This document shows, one piece after another, positions 35,006 to 43,237 of a stretch of DNA of 64,000 nucleotides. How positions within the stretch are numbered: the first letter of the stretch is position 1; each line of letters opens with the position of its first letter. The position numbers and the translations under genes were made by a program. Source of the stretch: JAAFHZ01 sp964247085. GTDB lineage: Bacteria > Cyanobacteriota > Cyanobacteriia > Cyanobacteriales > Chamaesiphonaceae. Location: NCBI GenBank assembly GCA_964247085.1, contig CAXTSX010000010.1, forward strand, positions 1 to 64,000, in the 5' to 3' direction. The notes under the pieces are model-generated. The model did no database searches. It had not been told where the DNA came from and saw only the letters and a program-made list of their open reading frames with translations.

Positions 35006-35634
35006 GCGGCACTCACGGCGACTGTGTTTAAGAAATTAGCCAAAATAGCCAGGCCAACTGTCGAGGATTTTTCGGGATGAAATTGCACCGCCATAAGCTG
35101 GTCAAAGGCGATCGCGGCGGTGACTTGCTGTTGACCATGGGTTACAGTGGCGGCGTTGACTTGGGGATTGTCCGGCTGGACATAAAAAGAATGGACGAAA
35201 TATACCCAATCTTGCGGATCGAGGTTGCGCCAGAGGGGGCAATCTGGTTGGGTCAGTTCTAGTTGATTCCAGCCCATGTGGGGAATGGTGAGTCCCGGTT
35301 CCGATTTAAATCTTTTAACTCGGCCAGGCACAACACCCAAACCTGCTTCTTGGCCTTCGGCACTGCCCTCAAACAAAAGTTGTAAACCCAGGCATACTCC
35401 TAAAAAGGGCTGGCCACTTACAGCGATTTTTTGTAATGGTTCGATCAGCTGTCGCGCCTGTAAATGTTGCATCGCCGGGTCAAAAGAACCTACGCCTGGT
35501 AATACTACGGCATCGGCGGCCTGTAACTCGATGATCGAGTCGGTGATATGTGGCTCGGCACCGACCTGCTGTAAACCCTTACACACCGAGTGTAAGTTAC
35601 CCATGTCATAGTCTACAACTGCAACTTTTAGCAT
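35002..35634 (-). CDS. hisH: Imidazole glycerol phosphate synthase, glutaminase subunit HisH
   Basis: HisH releases ammonia from glutamine for HisF in histidine and AICAR synthesis. The class I amidotransferase triad is visible: Cys in GVCLGLQLLF, and His and Glu in VQFHPEKSS. The N-terminal VAVVDYDMGNLHSVCKGLQ is the family start. Length of 210 is normal. It overlaps rsmD by 4 bases. hisF is not nearby, as usual in cyanobacteria with scattered his genes. Confidence 0.95.
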   Translation of the reverse strand: MLKVAVVDYDMGNLHSVCKGLQQVGAEPHITDSIIELQAADAVVLPGVGSFDPAMQHLQARQLIEPLQKIAVSGQPFLGVCLGLQLLFEGSAEGQEAGLGVVPGRVKRFKSEPGLTIPHMGWNQLELTQPDCPLWRNLDPQDWVYFVHSFYVQPDNPQVNAATVTHGQQQVTAAIAFDQLMAVQFHPEKSSTVGLAILANFLNTVAVSAA

Positions 35635-35710
35635 CGATTTTGGCCAGGATAAACAATCTGTAAAGATCTGGTTGGTGAAGTAGGGAATACTGATTATAAA
35701 TCTTTTGATC

Positions 35711-35757
35711 GTGATTTAGACATCTGTCTAATCTTGTGATTGAGACATTTGTCTAAT
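35711..35757. promoter_or_regulatory. Tandem 22-bp repeats with palindromic core
   Basis: Two 22-bp units at 35711-35732 and 35736-35757 agree at 20 positions and repeat every 25 bp. Each has the form GTGATT(T/G)AGACAT then (C/T)TGTCTAAT. The first holds a palindrome TTAGACA-TC-TGTCTAA. They lie 34-81 bases upstream of the 35792 gene start and 77-123 bases upstream of the divergent hisH. Tandem palindromic sites like this usually bind a dimeric repressor. Confidence 0.6.
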
Positions 35758-35791
35758 GGGGAATTGGACTTGCTCCGATTATGTTTGATGC

Positions 35792-36643
35792 ATGTTGTTT
35801 CCTTCCTTTACACCAATGATGTCTAGCACCTTTAACACTGATGATATCAAGCTAATTGCCGCATTTGTGGAAGGTAGTAATCAGCTTTTGATGAGCGATC
35901 AATCACGCCTGGAAACTACAGGCATTATTTCGCAAATCATCACTAAAACTGGTGAAGTAGCAGCCATCATGTATTTGCAAAGCAATCCCCGCACAGCGGT
36001 GGTTAAAGCTTCTTCTTTTTATACTATTCAACTAGAAAACTCTCTCCTGGCCGACAACTTTGTATTGATGGGTGAATCTAAAAGGGATGGCTATTTGGAA
36101 TATCATCAGTACGAAACTCCTGCAGGTTATAAAACCTGGTATACGGAGCCCACTTTGCTGTGGAAAAAATGGTGGCCTACCGAAAGATTTCAAAATAAGC
36201 GACGCTTCAACATGAACATGTTGGTGCAGATCAAAGGTAGCTGGTATCCAGTTCAAAATATTGTGATTGATACTGGTACTTTTGTCATTAAAACTCTGGT
36301 CGGTCAGATTCGGATTAGCAGCCATGAGAAATTGCTGTGGCTCTCGCAGGTGCCAGTGCAAGATATCGCTGTTGCCACTGGTCACGATGATGCTTGGAGT
36401 CGATCTCCCGAAGTGTGGAAAGAATCTATCAAACAAGATCTACCAAAAATGCCGCTTACTTCTACTGTTGATGTTAAAGTTCCGGCACCTCCAGTGGCTC
36501 AAGCTCAAATCAAGGAACTAGAGCGCAAACTCTATAAACAGCAAAGAGCTACTATTGTCGCGGAGCAAAGAGCGGTAAGTGCTGAACAAAAGTTGGCTTT
36601 GCTGCAAAAGCAGCTACGTAAAAAGGAATTAGAGGCGAATTAG
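35792..36643 (+). CDS. Protein of unknown family with C-terminal coiled coil (paralog of the 39237 gene)
   Basis: A 283-residue soluble protein; further ATGs at residues 9-10 are possible starts. The centre holds YLEYHQYETPAGYKTWYTEP, a WKKWWP tryptophan cluster, then LVQIKGSWYPVQNIVIDT. The protein at 39237-40325 has the same spaced residues (YQKYQVPEGYQLRYTDS, KSKWYRVQEI), so the two are paralogs flanking pnp. The last 45 residues are a charged coiled coil (QIKELERKLYKQQRATIVAE). No catalytic motif or membrane helix is seen. The tandem palindromes upstream suggest regulated expression. Function unknown. Confidence 0.7.
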   Translation: MLFPSFTPMMSSTFNTDDIKLIAAFVEGSNQLLMSDQSRLETTGIISQIITKTGEVAAIMYLQSNPRTAVVKASSFYTIQLENSLLADNFVLMGESKRDGYLEYHQYETPAGYKTWYTEPTLLWKKWWPTERFQNKRRFNMNMLVQIKGSWYPVQNIVIDTGTFVIKTLVGQIRISSHEKLLWLSQVPVQDIAVATGHDDAWSRSPEVWKESIKQDLPKMPLTSTVDVKVPAPPVAQAQIKELERKLYKQQRATIVAEQRAVSAEQKLALLQKQLRKKELEAN

Positions 36644-36767
36644 CCACAACATTAGATACTAGCGATATTGGCAAAACCTTGACGGTGAGCCGCTACAGAA
36701 ACTTTTCTCTATAAGTGCTAGGATGGCTTGAGAATCAAAGAGAAAAGTGCGAAGGGAATAAATATAA

Positions 36768-38918
36768 ATGGCAGAAATTAATAAGTCAATATCCTTTGAT
36801 GGTCGGGATATCAGACTTAAGGTCGGCTTATTGGCTCCTCAGGCTGGTGGTAGTGTCTTGATTGAATCTGGCGAGACCAGTGTACTCGTAACAGCTACCC
36901 GCTCTAAAGGCCGAGATGGGATTGACTTTCTCCCTTTGTTGGTGGACTACGAAGAAAGACTTTATGCGGCTGGGCGCATTCCTGGTGGTTTTTGGCGGCG
37001 GGAAGGTAAACCTCCGGAGAAAGTGACGTTGACTTGTCGGTTGATCGATCGACCCATGCGACCACTTTTTCCGCACTGGTTGCGCGATGATATCCAAATC
37101 GTGGCTACTACGATGTCTTTGGATGAATTGGTACCACCCGATGTGTTGGCCGTAACTGGAGCTTCGATCGCTACTTTAATCGCCCAAATTCCTTTTATGG
37201 GTCCGATGGCGGCGGTGCGCGTAGGCTTAGTTGGCGATGACTTTATTATTAATCCCACCTATCGCGAAGTCGAAGTAGGTGATTTGGACTTGGTCGTAGC
37301 TGGTTCACCAGATGGTGTGATCATGGTGGAAGCTGGTGCTAATCAGTTGCCCGAGCAAGACATTATTGAAGCGATCGACTTCGGTTATGAAGCGGTGCGG
37401 GATTTGATTCAGGCGCAACGGGAGTTGATTGCGGAACTGGGTATTGAGATTGTGACAGCAGAACAGCCTGTTGTTGATCCTACTCTAGAAAACTTTATTG
37501 CTAAGCAAGCTACTCAGCCAGTTCAACTGATTTTGGCTAAGTGTGAACCCGATAAAAAAGTCCGGGATAAAGCGTTAGATGAAGTAAAGGCTGAACTGGT
37601 GAGTTCGATCGCCGCTTTACCGGAAGATGATCAGGTCGTTGTGGCCGCCGCCGCTAATAGCCGCGTCGTGGACAGCCTGTTCAAATCTGTCACTAAAAAG
37701 CTGATGCGTCAGCAAATCATCGAGCAAGGTCTGCGGGTGGATGGTCGAAAGCTCGACCAAATTCGACCAATATCTTGCCAAGTAGGATTACTACCTCGGC
37801 GGGTACATGGTTGTGGTTTGTTCAATCGGGGCTTAACTCAAGTACTATCGATTTGTACTTTGGGTACACCCGGTGATGCTCAAGACTTGGCCGATGATTT
37901 GCATCCCGAAGGCAGCAAGCGCTATATCCATCATTACAATATGCCTCCGTATTCTGTTGGTGAAACTAAGCCGATGAGATCTCCCGGACGGCGGGAAATT
38001 GGACATGGTGCTTTAGCGGAGCGTTCCTTGTTACCAGTGCTGCCTTCTAAAGAAGAGTTTCCCTACGTTTTGCGGATTGTCTCCGAAGTCTTGTCCTCCA
38101 ACGGTTCCACCTCGATGGGTTCGGTCTGTGGATCCACGCTGTCATTGATGGATGCGGGTGTACCTATCAAGAAGCCGGTCAGTGGTGCCGCCATGGGACT
38201 GATTAAAGAAGGTGATCAAGTGCGCATTCTGACTGATATTCAGGGAATCGAAGATTTCTTGGGTGACATGGACTTTAAGGTGGCTGGTACCGATGCGGGG
38301 ATTACTGCTCTGCAAATGGACATGAAAATCACTGGTTTGCCCTTGGAGACCATTGCTGATGCCATTCAACAGGCTCGGCCCGCTAGACTGCACATTCTCG
38401 AGAAAATGATGGAGGCGATCGATCAGCCCCGCACTGAGATGTCTCCCTATGCGCCACGTCTGCTGACTATCAAAATCGAGCCAGAATTTATTGGCTTGGT
38501 GATTGGACCTGGAGGTAAAACCATTAAGGGTATTACCGAGGAAACTGGCGCTAAAGTTGATATCGAAGATGATGGTACCGTAACTGTCTCGGCGATCGAT
38601 CAAGAAAAAGCGAAACGGGCGATCCTCATGGTAAAAGCTCTGACTCGTCGTCTGCATGAAGGTGATGTTTATGTTGGTCGCGTTACTCGGATTATTCCGA
38701 TCGGAGCCTTCGTCGAAATTTTGCCTGGTAAAGAAGGCATGATTCATATTTCGCAACTGGCTGACTACCGGGTGGGCAAAGTCGAAGATGAAGTCGGTGT
38801 TGGCGACGAAGTTGTGGTCAAGATTCGGGAATTAGACAATAAAGGCCGGGTTAATTTAACTCGCCTAGGGATCCATCCTGATGAAGCGGCCGCTGCTCGT
38901 GAAGGCCGTAATGATTAG
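36768..38918 (+). CDS. pnp: Polyribonucleotide nucleotidyltransferase (PNPase)
   Basis: PNPase degrades RNA 3' to 5' with phosphate and can add tails; in cyanobacteria it does the main polyadenylation-type tailing. Two RNase PH domains (first with TRSKGRDGIDFLPLLVDYEE, second with FNRGLTQVLSICTLGTPGDA and MGSVCGSTLSLMDAG) are joined by a helical linker. The KH domain (IGLVIGPGGKTIKGI) and S1 domain (GRVTRIIPIGAFVEILPG) follow. Length of 716 is complete. It ends at a strong terminator and is flanked on both sides by paralogs of an unknown family. Confidence 0.96.
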   Translation: MAEINKSISFDGRDIRLKVGLLAPQAGGSVLIESGETSVLVTATRSKGRDGIDFLPLLVDYEERLYAAGRIPGGFWRREGKPPEKVTLTCRLIDRPMRPLFPHWLRDDIQIVATTMSLDELVPPDVLAVTGASIATLIAQIPFMGPMAAVRVGLVGDDFIINPTYREVEVGDLDLVVAGSPDGVIMVEAGANQLPEQDIIEAIDFGYEAVRDLIQAQRELIAELGIEIVTAEQPVVDPTLENFIAKQATQPVQLILAKCEPDKKVRDKALDEVKAELVSSIAALPEDDQVVVAAAANSRVVDSLFKSVTKKLMRQQIIEQGLRVDGRKLDQIRPISCQVGLLPRRVHGCGLFNRGLTQVLSICTLGTPGDAQDLADDLHPEGSKRYIHHYNMPPYSVGETKPMRSPGRREIGHGALAERSLLPVLPSKEEFPYVLRIVSEVLSSNGSTSMGSVCGSTLSLMDAGVPIKKPVSGAAMGLIKEGDQVRILTDIQGIEDFLGDMDFKVAGTDAGITALQMDMKITGLPLETIADAIQQARPARLHILEKMMEAIDQPRTEMSPYAPRLLTIKIEPEFIGLVIGPGGKTIKGITEETGAKVDIEDDGTVTVSAIDQEKAKRAILMVKALTRRLHEGDVYVGRVTRIIPIGAFVEILPGKEGMIHISQLADYRVGKVEDEVGVGDEVVVKIRELDNKGRVNLTRLGIHPDEAAAAREGRND

Positions 38919-38982
38919 TTGATGATTAAATGTACTGGACTAGATGTCTTAGATATCTAAGCAAAATATCTCAAAATACTGG

Positions 38983-39014
38983 GTGTATGCGATTTAATCG
39001 CATACACTTTTTTT
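38983..39014 (+). terminator. Rho-independent terminator of pnp
   Basis: A perfect 10-bp stem GTGTATGCGA / TCGCATACAC with a 5-base loop and seven T residues, 65 bases past the pnp stop. The remaining 220 bases to the next gene hold only short repeats such as CTAGTTGA at 39161 and 39178. Confidence 0.9.
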
Positions 39015-39236
39015 AGTATGTCCGATAGTTCTTGAATTGTTTAGGGTAATCTGTAATGAATAAGATGCCAGTAGCTACCTAAGAAATTACTCAATCTTAC
39101 ATTTGAAGTGGATATGTCATAATAAGTGGTGCAACTTTCTCTCGCCACCTCTCTTCCAAACTAGTTGATTTAAATATCTAGTTGACTGTCGCTTTTTATC
39201 TATTAACCCCTTAAGATATAGCTAGTTTTATTCATA

Positions 39237-40325
39237 ATGACTGAATCTAATTACCAACCGGATTACAGTTTAGACACAATTGATGAATTGGGTCTGGGAA
39301 ATATTAATTATTCGGATAGTCCCCCAGACTACGCTGATAGTCTTTTTTCGACTGTTGATGATGCCACCATGGTGAGCCGGTTTGCGCGGGGCAAAAAACG
39401 CCAAATTCGTAACCATAATTTAATCATTACTTATGCCCACAACTCTTTGCAGCTGTCTACTCCAGAAGGGGAACTAGTTGCGATTAATAAAATTTCCGAC
39501 AAACTGCACTACATCTTAATTAAACAAGACTCCGCCTATTGGGATTTTATTCATAATATTGTTCTGCCCTATAACTTTGTGCCGATCGATAATAATCCTA
39601 CTCATCGGGGATTCTTTCGTTACCAAAAATATCAAGTTCCCGAAGGCTATCAGCTACGTTATACCGATAGTCAAGAAATATCTTCATTTTGGCAAGATAA
39701 TTTTATTCATTATGAACAAGATTTGAAGCTGGATTTGTTATTTCTTCATAAATCTAAGTGGTATCGGGTACAAGAAATTACTAATCATGACGAATACATT
39801 TCTTTTCGAGCTGTAGCCGGAAAGATTAAGTTACCGATCGGCTTGCAAGTAGCTTGGATTTATCGTTTAGTTGATTCCACTGGAGAGGTGACTCGCACCA
39901 GGGAGCGGGAGCGCCATCCCGCTAAACCAAATCCGCCGGTGGCGAAATTTGGTGAAAATGAATTGATGGATAAATTGATTTCTAAGCTTGGTGTAGAGCC
40001 AGATGGAAATAAAAAAACTGCTGAGGGTGGCAATCCTCAAATGGATGTGGAAGCATTGGCTCTATTTGAGCAAGTTTTTAGTGGGCAGTTTGTGCCGCAA
40101 CTTTCCGAAGAGCTGCATCAGCAAATTATGGATTTGCAAGTTTCGGCAATGGGCATTCTGGAGAATTATCTAGAGCACGGCGAGACAATTACTAGAACGG
40201 AAATTATCAATGATGATAGCGGTCATAAAATTAGTGAGAAAACCATTACAACTAATCGCGGCTGTCCACGGTGGGTGGTGGAAACCATTATGCAAGTCAT
40301 GGATGTAGAACCTGCTGCTGAGTAA
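39237..40325 (+). CDS. Protein of unknown family (paralog of the 35792 gene)
   Basis: A 362-residue soluble, acidic protein. Residues about 130-215 match the 35792 protein in spacing: FRYQKYQVPEGYQLRYTDS, a FWQDNF aromatic cluster, then LDLLFLHKSKWYRVQEI and GKIKLPIGLQVAWIY. It has a longer acidic N-terminus and replaces the coiled coil by a C-terminal domain (EALALFEQVFSGQFVPQLSE, LQVSAMGILENYLEHGETIT). Having two members with different tails on either side of pnp suggests duplication followed by specialisation. No motif for catalysis is recognised. Confidence 0.7.
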   Translation: MTESNYQPDYSLDTIDELGLGNINYSDSPPDYADSLFSTVDDATMVSRFARGKKRQIRNHNLIITYAHNSLQLSTPEGELVAINKISDKLHYILIKQDSAYWDFIHNIVLPYNFVPIDNNPTHRGFFRYQKYQVPEGYQLRYTDSQEISSFWQDNFIHYEQDLKLDLLFLHKSKWYRVQEITNHDEYISFRAVAGKIKLPIGLQVAWIYRLVDSTGEVTRTRERERHPAKPNPPVAKFGENELMDKLISKLGVEPDGNKKTAEGGNPQMDVEALALFEQVFSGQFVPQLSEELHQQIMDLQVSAMGILENYLEHGETITRTEIINDDSGHKISEKTITTNRGCPRWVVETIMQVMDVEPAAE

Positions 40326-40383
40326 CCTAAATCATCGGGACTCATTCAAAGTAAAATGTAGTTCGAACCTATAGGGATTGAAC

Positions 40384-41115
40384 GTGCGTAAAGTTATCAT
40401 TGCTGGCAACTGGAAAATGTTTAAGACTCAGGCTGAGGCCACTGAGTTTTTGATGAAATTTTTGCCACTGACCGAAGAAACTCCTTCTGAACGGGAGGTC
40501 GTGCTGTGTGTGCCTTTTACCGACTTGACTGTTGTCAGCAAGACTCTCCATGGTAACTTGGTGCGCTTGGGTGCTCAAAATGTCCATTGGGAAGATAATG
40601 GTGCCTATACCGGTGAGATTTCGGCGGCCATGCTAACAGAGATTGGGGTGCGCTATGTGGTGGTTGGTCACAGTGAGCGGCGGCAGTATTTTGGTGAAAC
40701 TGATGAAACTGTCAATAAACGTCTGAAAAAAGCTCAGGAAAGTAGCTTGATTCCGATTTTGTGCGTAGGTGAAACGAAGGAACAACGTGATGCTGGTGCC
40801 ACTGAGCAGGTGATTAGTCAGCAGCTTAAAGCTGGTTTGGTGGGAGTAGATCAGAAGAAATTGGTAATTGCCTACGAGCCAATTTGGGCGATCGGCACTG
40901 GTGACACCTGTGCTTCGATCGAAGCCAATCGGGTAATTGGTGTCATTCGTTCTCAACTTAGTAATGCTGACGTGACTATTCAGTATGGGGGATCGGTGAA
41001 GCCGGATAATATTGATGAAATTATGGCACAGCCGCAGATCGATGGTGCTTTAGTGGGCGGAGCTAGTCTCGATGCGGCTGGATTTGCGCGAATTATCAAT
41101 TATGTCCAAGCTTGA
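40384..41115 (+). CDS. tpiA: Triosephosphate isomerase
   Basis: TpiA interconverts dihydroxyacetone phosphate and glyceraldehyde 3-phosphate in the Calvin cycle and glycolysis. Catalytic residues are visible: Lys in AGNWKMF, His in VVVGHSERR, and Glu in IAYEPIWAIGTG; phosphate-binding loops are in YGGSVKPDN and VGGASLDA. The GTG at 40384 is chosen because the family starts MRKVIIAGNWK; a TTG two codons upstream is possible. Length from this start is 243 residues. Confidence 0.95.
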   Translation: MRKVIIAGNWKMFKTQAEATEFLMKFLPLTEETPSEREVVLCVPFTDLTVVSKTLHGNLVRLGAQNVHWEDNGAYTGEISAAMLTEIGVRYVVVGHSERRQYFGETDETVNKRLKKAQESSLIPILCVGETKEQRDAGATEQVISQQLKAGLVGVDQKKLVIAYEPIWAIGTGDTCASIEANRVIGVIRSQLSNADVTIQYGGSVKPDNIDEIMAQPQIDGALVGGASLDAAGFARIINYVQA

Positions 41116-41136
41116 TTTTTCTAAACCGATCTAGTC

Positions 41137-41346
41137 TTAAAGAGGTTTAAGATAGGCTACTGCTAATTTGCTAATGATGACCCTGTTGCTGTTGTTGTCG
41201 GTTAAACAGAAGTAATCAGCGTCTTGCCAAAATAGTTCTCCACTAAGGACATCGCCAGTTACCAGCTTGAACTCTAATTTAGATTTCTCTTTAATTAGCT
41301 GCTGGATTTGGCGGGTGCTAGGTTGGTTGATATCGAGTTCGGGCAT
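41137..41346 (-). CDS. hfq: Cyanobacterial-type RNA chaperone Hfq
   Basis: A 69-residue Sm-fold protein: PSTRQIQQLIKEKSKLEFKL, TGDVLSGELFWQDADYFCL and VIISKLAVAYLKPL. It matches the divergent cyanobacterial Hfq, which lacks the enterobacterial RNA-binding residues. In Synechocystis this Hfq acts with the type IV pilus base in motility rather than as a classic sRNA matchmaker. It is divergent from dapF, an arrangement I recall as conserved in cyanobacteria. Confidence 0.88.
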   Translation of the reverse strand: MPELDINQPSTRQIQQLIKEKSKLEFKLVTGDVLSGELFWQDADYFCLTDNNSNRVIISKLAVAYLKPL

Positions 41347-41388
41347 GGTTAAGATTTAGAACGATTTGAATTAGGGGTTTAAGTGCTT

Positions 41389-42237
41389 ATGTCGATCGAA
41401 TTTACCAAGTATCAAGGTTTGGGTAATGACTTCATTCTAGTGGACAATCGGTATCAGGCTGATCCTTGCCTGACTCCTGACCAAGCTGTGAAGTTGTGCG
41501 ATCGACATTTCGGGATTGGGGCTGATGGGGTTATCTTTACTTTGCCCGGTCAGGAGGGCAATGATTACACCATGCGAATTTTTAATTCGGATGGTTCGGA
41601 GCCGGAGATGTGTGGGAATGGTATTCGCTGTTTGGGTCGATTTATTGCCGATTTAGAAGGTAAAGGTAATCAGAGTGTTACTTATAAAATTCATACCTTA
41701 GCCGGTGTGATCATTCCAGAAGTGCTGGCTGATGGTCAGGTGCGAGTGGATATGGGTGAACCGCATCTGCGGGCGACGGAGATTCCGACCAGCCTGGGTG
41801 AGAAAGCCGGACAGGTGGTCAATCAGACTTTGAAGGTTGCTGGTCAAGATTATCTGGTGACCTGTGTAAGTATGGGAAATCCTCACTGTATGACTTATGT
41901 AGAGGATGTGGCCGCTGTACCGTTGTCTGACATTGGACCACAATTTGAGCATCATCTGGCTTTTCCCCAGCGCACCAATACTGAGTTTGTGCAGGTAGTC
42001 CGGGCGGACTATGTAAAAATGCGGGTCTGGGAACGGGGGGCTGGCATTACTTTAGCTTGTGGTACTGGGGCCTGTGCGACTGTGGTAGCAGGTGTTTTGA
42101 CTGGCCAGAACGATCGAATTTGTACGGTGGAGCTGCCAGGGGGCTGTTTGCAAATTGAATGGTCTGCGGCTAACAATCATGTTTATATGACCGGACCAGC
42201 GACCATTGTTTTCCAAGGAAAAACCAGTCTTGGCTAG
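41389..42237 (+). CDS. dapF: Diaminopimelate epimerase
   Basis: DapF converts LL- to meso-diaminopimelate for lysine and peptidoglycan. The two catalytic cysteines lie in the signatures EMCGNGIRCLGRF and TLACGTGACATVV. The start region FTKYQGLGNDFILVDNR is typical. ATG 41389 is chosen; a GTG two codons upstream is also in frame. The gene's end overlaps the start of the ABC ATPase gene by up to 32 bases. Confidence 0.96.
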   Translation: MSIEFTKYQGLGNDFILVDNRYQADPCLTPDQAVKLCDRHFGIGADGVIFTLPGQEGNDYTMRIFNSDGSEPEMCGNGIRCLGRFIADLEGKGNQSVTYKIHTLAGVIIPEVLADGQVRVDMGEPHLRATEIPTSLGEKAGQVVNQTLKVAGQDYLVTCVSMGNPHCMTYVEDVAAVPLSDIGPQFEHHLAFPQRTNTEFVQVVRADYVKMRVWERGAGITLACGTGACATVVAGVLTGQNDRICTVELPGGCLQIEWSAANNHVYMTGPATIVFQGKTSLG

Positions 42238-42925
42238 TTTGCTGTGCGTCGAAAATTTAGCTTATATCTTGCCTTATCGGTCTATTCTGTCCCCTCTGAC
42301 TTTTGAGGTGGCCGCCGGGGAGATGATCGTTGTGACCGGCGCTAGTAATGTGGGGAAGACTCTCCTGCTGCGGTTGTTGAATCGTTTGACTGAACCTAGT
42401 GGCGGTAATGTTTATGTGGCCGATCGAGATTATCGATCGATCCCTATACCCCGTCTGCGTCAGCAAGTTGCCTTGGTCAGTGCGCAACCGAATTTGTTGG
42501 GGATGACCGTGCAAGCAGCTTTATCCTATCCATTGCAGCTCCAACGCTTTTCTGGAAAAGAATTGAAACAAAAGATCGCGAAAATATTAGATCAGGTGCA
42601 GATCCCAGCGAGTTGGTTACCTTTGGGGGAGTCGCAGCTATCGATCGATCAATGTCAGCTGGTATCTTTGGCTCGTAGTTTAATCCTCCAGCCGCCGGTA
42701 TTGCTCTGGGACGAACCGACGTATTTGGATGAGATGTGGATAGAACGAGTTCGATCGATCTCTCAGGAACAGAACATGGCGGTGGTAATTACTAGTAAAA
42801 AAGTTGATGCTTTCACTGGTCGGGTATTGTATCTCCTCAATGGCCAGTTGAGTTGGGACAAATCTGCTGTGAATTGGGATGAATTAGCGGCGGAAATTTT
42901 GCAAACCGAAGCAGCTGATTGGTAG
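42206..42925 (+). CDS. ABC-type ATPase subunit without adjacent permease
   Basis: A 239-residue ATP-binding protein with Walker A (GASNVGKTLLLR), Q-loop (VALVSAQPNLLG) and Walker B with catalytic Glu (PPVLLWDEPT). The signature motif is degenerate: LSIDQCQLVSLARSL stands where LSGGQ-x-QRVALARAL is expected, which weakens nucleotide sandwiching. The start is uncertain: TTG codons at 42206 and 42230 lie inside dapF, and the fold begins at LCVENLAYI. No permease gene follows. It looks closest to the YbbL/FetA type, which pairs with a membrane protein; the partner would have to be elsewhere. Confidence 0.75.
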   Translation: MFSKEKPVLASLLCVENLAYILPYRSILSPLTFEVAAGEMIVVTGASNVGKTLLLRLLNRLTEPSGGNVYVADRDYRSIPIPRLRQQVALVSAQPNLLGMTVQAALSYPLQLQRFSGKELKQKIAKILDQVQIPASWLPLGESQLSIDQCQLVSLARSLILQPPVLLWDEPTYLDEMWIERVRSISQEQNMAVVITSKKVDAFTGRVLYLLNGQLSWDKSAVNWDELAAEILQTEAADW

Positions 42926-43237
42926 TTTTTACTAGGTTTTTTCTATCTAGGTGAGTTGGACTAAGCCATCGTACTGGAGATTTATTAATGATTTTGCTGG
43001 ATGGACGACTTTGTACTACTATGTAGAGGATTGTGAGCATTACCAAAGTTTCAGTATTTTGCCGATCGGTATTGTATTAATACTAGACCTTCTTTTCAGC
43101 CTTCACTAATAATTGTATGTCAGAGATAAGTTTTGCAAGGGGATTTTGACTTGCTAGCTGTCACTGCGCTTAAATTACACTAGTAGTATTGATGAAGAAT
43201 AAATTAATTTAGCTTTAATTTAAGATTATTTTTACAC
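42926..43237. other. 312-bp intergenic region
   Basis: No gene, repeat or terminator was recognised. The last 100 bases are AT-rich and must contain the promoter for the lipoprotein gene at 43238; no Pho box pattern was found in them. Confidence 0.4.

Noticed and set aside
38142..38756. 204-codon minus-strand ORF inside pnp
   Set aside because: Antisense to well conserved PNPase sequence and without homology.
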